Position numbers and translations under genes: made by a program
Shown: positions 57,311-60,000 of the stretch, one piece after another
How positions within the stretch are numbered: the first letter of the stretch is position 1
Layout: each line of letters begins with the position of its first letter
Notes under the pieces: model-generated
Told to the model about the DNA's origin: nothing
Databases searched by the model: none
The model's input: only the letters and a program-made list of their open reading frames with translations
From: Owenia fusiformis
Lineage: Eukaryota > Annelida > Polychaeta > Sabellida > Oweniidae
Assembly: GCA_903813345.2 (NCBI GenBank)
Contig: CAIIXF020000007.1
Span: 38,550,671 to 38,610,670 of the forward strand
Length of the DNA stretch: 60,000 bases
Reading direction: 5' to 3'

Positions 57311-57966
57311 TATTTACCATTTTGTTACAGTTTTATTACATAAAATGTTATTTATAAGATTATAATTTTCAAACATTGAAAATATTTTATACAATATCAA
57401 TTAAAAGATATGAAATGGCCCAAAATAATATATTTTCAATGGAACCCTTTGCAAGGGTCACTTCAACATAACATCACGTATAATCTGTATGCATACGCCC
57501 TCTTTTAATGAACATTATCTTTGAAACCATATTAGAATCGAATCTGATAAAAGTGCGCATGTCCTGGATGTGCTGCGCGCTAGAATCGGGAAATCTCAAA
57601 GTTCTCTTCGTTAGAGCCATCAATATTATCCAAAATTGTCATTTCGCTGGCTCACTCCGCAGTCTTTCGAACAAAATCAAATTCGTGGTGCCACGAATTT
57701 TTATTCGTTATTTATTCACAGATAATCATTTTTTCATCGCGCACTGAATGCCGGAATTTGTGCGCAATTTATTTTAATTAACTTTGCACAACGCGGCCCC
57801 TGTAATTCATTCAGTGCGCGATGAAATCTATCTGACTGGGCCGCGGTGTGTGATATCACTCCCATGTTAAAACTCCATTCGATTTTGAATTATGCGCATG
57901 TCCCCTATCGCTTTCCGTAGATATCAACCTGTGGCCGAACAAAAAATTATACTATCACGCCGCGGT

Positions 57967-58353
57967 ATCCAAACTGCGTGCATAGTACAATGAACTGCGC
58001 GCATATCAACATTGCATCATACAAGTGTTTTCAAACGTCATTTTAAGACATATATTCTGCATTGTTTTATAGTTTCATACGTCCCTCCGGTGGCGATTAT
58101 ATGACTACCATGTGATTGCGAAAGTTATGTCTAGATGAACGTAGGTTTTAAAATATAAGCAGATTAATAAATCGGGTTTTTCGATTACCGACACATAAGT
58201 TAAGATGTCGCACTTTTCACAGAAATAGAAAATACTATATTACTTAAACTATATACAGCAATCCTGAATCTTTCAATATATGCAAACACAAGGGCTGAAT
58301 AAGCAGTTTGTCAGGGTTTCAAACTGCGTGCATGGTATGTACGCAGTTTGGAT
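57967..58353. mobile_element. Possible MITE with ATCCAAACTGCGTGCAT ends
   Basis: ATCCAAACTGCGTGCATAGTAC at the left and GTATGTACGCAGTTTGGAT at the right are inverted. The right end has a second AAACTGCGTGCATGGTAT just inside it. No target duplication is clear. Confidence 0.5.
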
Positions 58354-59124
58354 ATCGCACCTTGACTATGCTATTAGCCATACCTACTAATCCGGCTAAT
58401 AACTTTTGCGTAGTTGGGTCTGGTAATATAAAAAAAATCAGGACAATATTCCTTGCAGAGTGGGGACAATTTTCTCTTTCACTGTGAGGCTCCCAATCTG
58501 AACTCTCAACACAATATTAATATGTTATAACTAATATCATATATATTATTATAAACATTTGTTTATTTGCTCTTGGATGTACAGTATTTACATTATATAC
58601 ACTTATATACAAAATTGGCATTGTAAAAAGATAAAGTCAGCTGTGAAACTGATAAGGCTCAAAAATTGACATATTTATTGCATAATGATTTTAATGACAA
58701 CTAGAAACACAGTGACAAAAACACAGACATTGTAAAAGTGAAATACTTGTGGTAAGTGCATAATATAATGTTTTAATGCAATAGTCTCAGCAGTGTTTGA
58801 AATTATAATGCTTTTTATGTTTAAAATTGAACATTAGCAACATTTTTACAATTTTTTTACACAAGTGTAATTAATACTGAAGATAAATAATGGCATTCAC
58901 TATTTTTTAATTCAAATGTAAATGTAACATAGTTACAACAAATATTACAATATTAATGGAAATTATTCCTAGTAAATTCATATAAAAATGTATTTTATAT
59001 ACAAACAACTGACACAACGTAATTGACATGGGAATAGAATTTATAAAAAATCCAAATATTTAAGGCAATAAAAGTGTAATACTTTATAATTATTTGCATA
59101 TTGCATCTTATTGAAGTGCAAATG
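58354..59124. other. Non-coding stretch
   Basis: AT-rich with nothing recognised. Confidence 0.5.
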
Positions 59125-60000
59125 AGTATTCAATTAGAGAGTATTCAACCCAAGAATATTCAATTAGAGAGTATTCAACCCAAGAAAATTCAATTAGAGA
59201 GTATTCAACCCAAGAATATTCAATTAGAGAGTATCCAAACCAAAAGTATTCAATTAGAGAGTATTCAACCCAAGGGTATTCAATTAGAGAGTATTCAACC
59301 CAAGAATATTCAATTAGAGAGTATTGAACCCAAGAATATTCAATTAGAGAGTATCTAACCCAAGAGTATTCAATTAGAGAGTATTCAACCCAAGAGTATT
59401 CAATTAGAGAGTATCCAATGCAAAAGTATTCAATTAGAGAGTATTCAACCCAAGAATATTCAATTAGAGAGTATCCAAACCAAAATTATTCAATTAGAGA
59501 GTATTCAACCCAAGGGTATTCAATTAGAGAGTATTCAACCCAAGAATATTCAATTAGAGAGTATTCAACCCAAGAATATTCAATTAGAGAGTATTCAACC
59601 CAAGAGTATTCAATTAGACTGTTAGAGAGTATTCAACCCAAGAATATTCAATTAGAGAGTATTCAACCCAAGAGTATTCAATTAGAGAGTATTCAACCCA
59701 AGAGTATTCAATTAGAGAGTATCCAATGCAAAAGTATTCAATTAGAGAGTATTCAACCCAAGAGTATTCAATTAGAGAGTATTCAACCCAAGAGTATTCA
59801 ATTAGAGAGTATTCAACCCAAGAGCATTCAATTAGAGAGTGTTCAACCCAAGAATATTCAATTAGAGAGTATCCAAACCAAAAGTATTCAATTAGAGAGT
59901 ATTCAACCCAAGGGTATTCAATTAGAGAGTATTCAACCCAAGAGTATTCAATTAGAGAGTATTCAACCCAAGAGTATTCAATTAGAGAGTATTCAACCCA
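59125..60000. repeat. 30-bp minisatellite of two alternating 15-mers, runs off the window
   Basis: ATTCAATTAGAGAGT alternates with ATTCAACCCAAGAGT (or AAT/GGT endings). The two 15-mers share ATTCAA....AGAGT, so the unit is a dimer. Variant units ATCCAAACCAAAAGT and ATCCAATGCAAAAGT recur, and the block ATCCAAACC..., ATTCAATTAG..., ATTCAACCCAAGGGT appears three times (near 59233, 59473 and 59873). A short insertion GACTGTTA at about 59617 shifts the phase. The in-frame IQLESIQPKN decapeptide is a by-product of the 30-bp period; stops and the insertion argue against coding. Confidence 0.95.

Larger units (their letters stand above)
53050..57931. mobile_element. Giant palindrome, about 2.2-kb arms, with satellite and MITE in each arm
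   Basis: Left arm 53050 to about 55260 and right arm about 55690-57931 are reverse complements. From outside in: CAGG..TTGATATCTACGGAAAGCGATAGGGG, a TCAGATAGATTTCATCGCGCACTGAATG block, a Cys-free flank, a pentanucleotide satellite, a shared unique flank, and a MITE with the same target duplication. The left arm lacks about 130 bp present at 57455-57580. The outer-end motif CTGACTGGGCCGCGGTGTG also occurs twice in the spacer (near 55525 and 55640), so the centre holds extra end copies. Arm identity is high, implying recent origin or gene conversion. No transposase. Confidence 0.8.

Noticed and set aside
53050-57931. CRISPR-like or phage-like interpretation of the regular arrays in the window
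   Set aside because: Arrays have no unique spacers, no cas genes are present, and the sequence is clearly animal.
59101-59358. 85-codon frame with IQLESIQPKN repeats
   Set aside because: A result of the 30-bp period. Later units contain stops and a phase-shifting insertion.

Overview
This window is intergenic and intronic DNA from an animal genome. It is AT-rich and packed with transposable elements. Penelope-like elements, an APE-type LINE, Tc1/mariner-, hAT- and Transib-like elements, tyrosine-recombinase relics, tRNA-like SINE heads and many minisatellites, together with PAN/apple and GDPH (vWD-like) exons, suggest an invertebrate. A lophotrochozoan such as a mollusc is plausible, but this is an inference and no species can be named from the sequence.

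Host coding content is small. Three exon-like segments lie on the minus strand. Two are neighbours near position 87-439 and end in a GDPH vWD-like segment. The third, at 37560-37823, is a PAN/apple exon with clean splice sites. The GDPH exon and the PAN exon are both symmetric phase 1, as expected for extracellular domain shuffling, and may or may not belong to one gene. A few weak plus-strand exon candidates are recorded at low confidence (20446, 23863, 29042, 38174).

Layout. 0-0.5 kb: host exons. 2.2-4.8 kb: Penelope-like copies, two of them head to head. 4.8-7.4 kb: a mariner-like element beside a Tc1-like transposase relic that holds an intron-like segment and a hAT-like insertion. 7.5-8.8 kb: a foldback MITE and a tyrosine-recombinase relic. 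9.1-13.7 kb: a LINE that is nearly full length but carries several stops and frameshifts. 13.65-15.19 kb and 33.43-34.80 kb: arms of an inverted duplication that includes the LINE 3' end and two divergent tRNA-like modules. Between them, 17.77-28.83 kb is a candidate large transposon with short CCCAGC termini and a tandem array next to each end (119-bp and 190-bp units). 29.4-31.1 kb: short arrays with E2F-like and TAAT-type motifs. 35.6-37.3 kb: another array and a Penelope endonuclease copy. 37.3-46 kb: the PAN exon, a nested stack of elements with a Crypton/KIAA1958-like first exon, and unremarkable DNA. 46-48.3 kb: a CCATGG-rich array split by a foldback element, then a LINE reverse-transcriptase fragment. 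50-53 kb: a mariner-like element with long TIRs, holding a hAT-like insertion. 53.05-57.93 kb: a near-perfect giant palindrome whose arms carry inverted pentanucleotide satellite. 59.1 kb to the window end: a 30-bp minisatellite built from two 15-mers.

The elements do not form a pathway. They record repeated nesting of elements in each other and in satellite DNA. The best leads for something undescribed are the giant palindrome, the array-ended candidate transposon, the intron-like segment in the Tc1 relic, and the hammerhead-like core shared by two Penelope copies.
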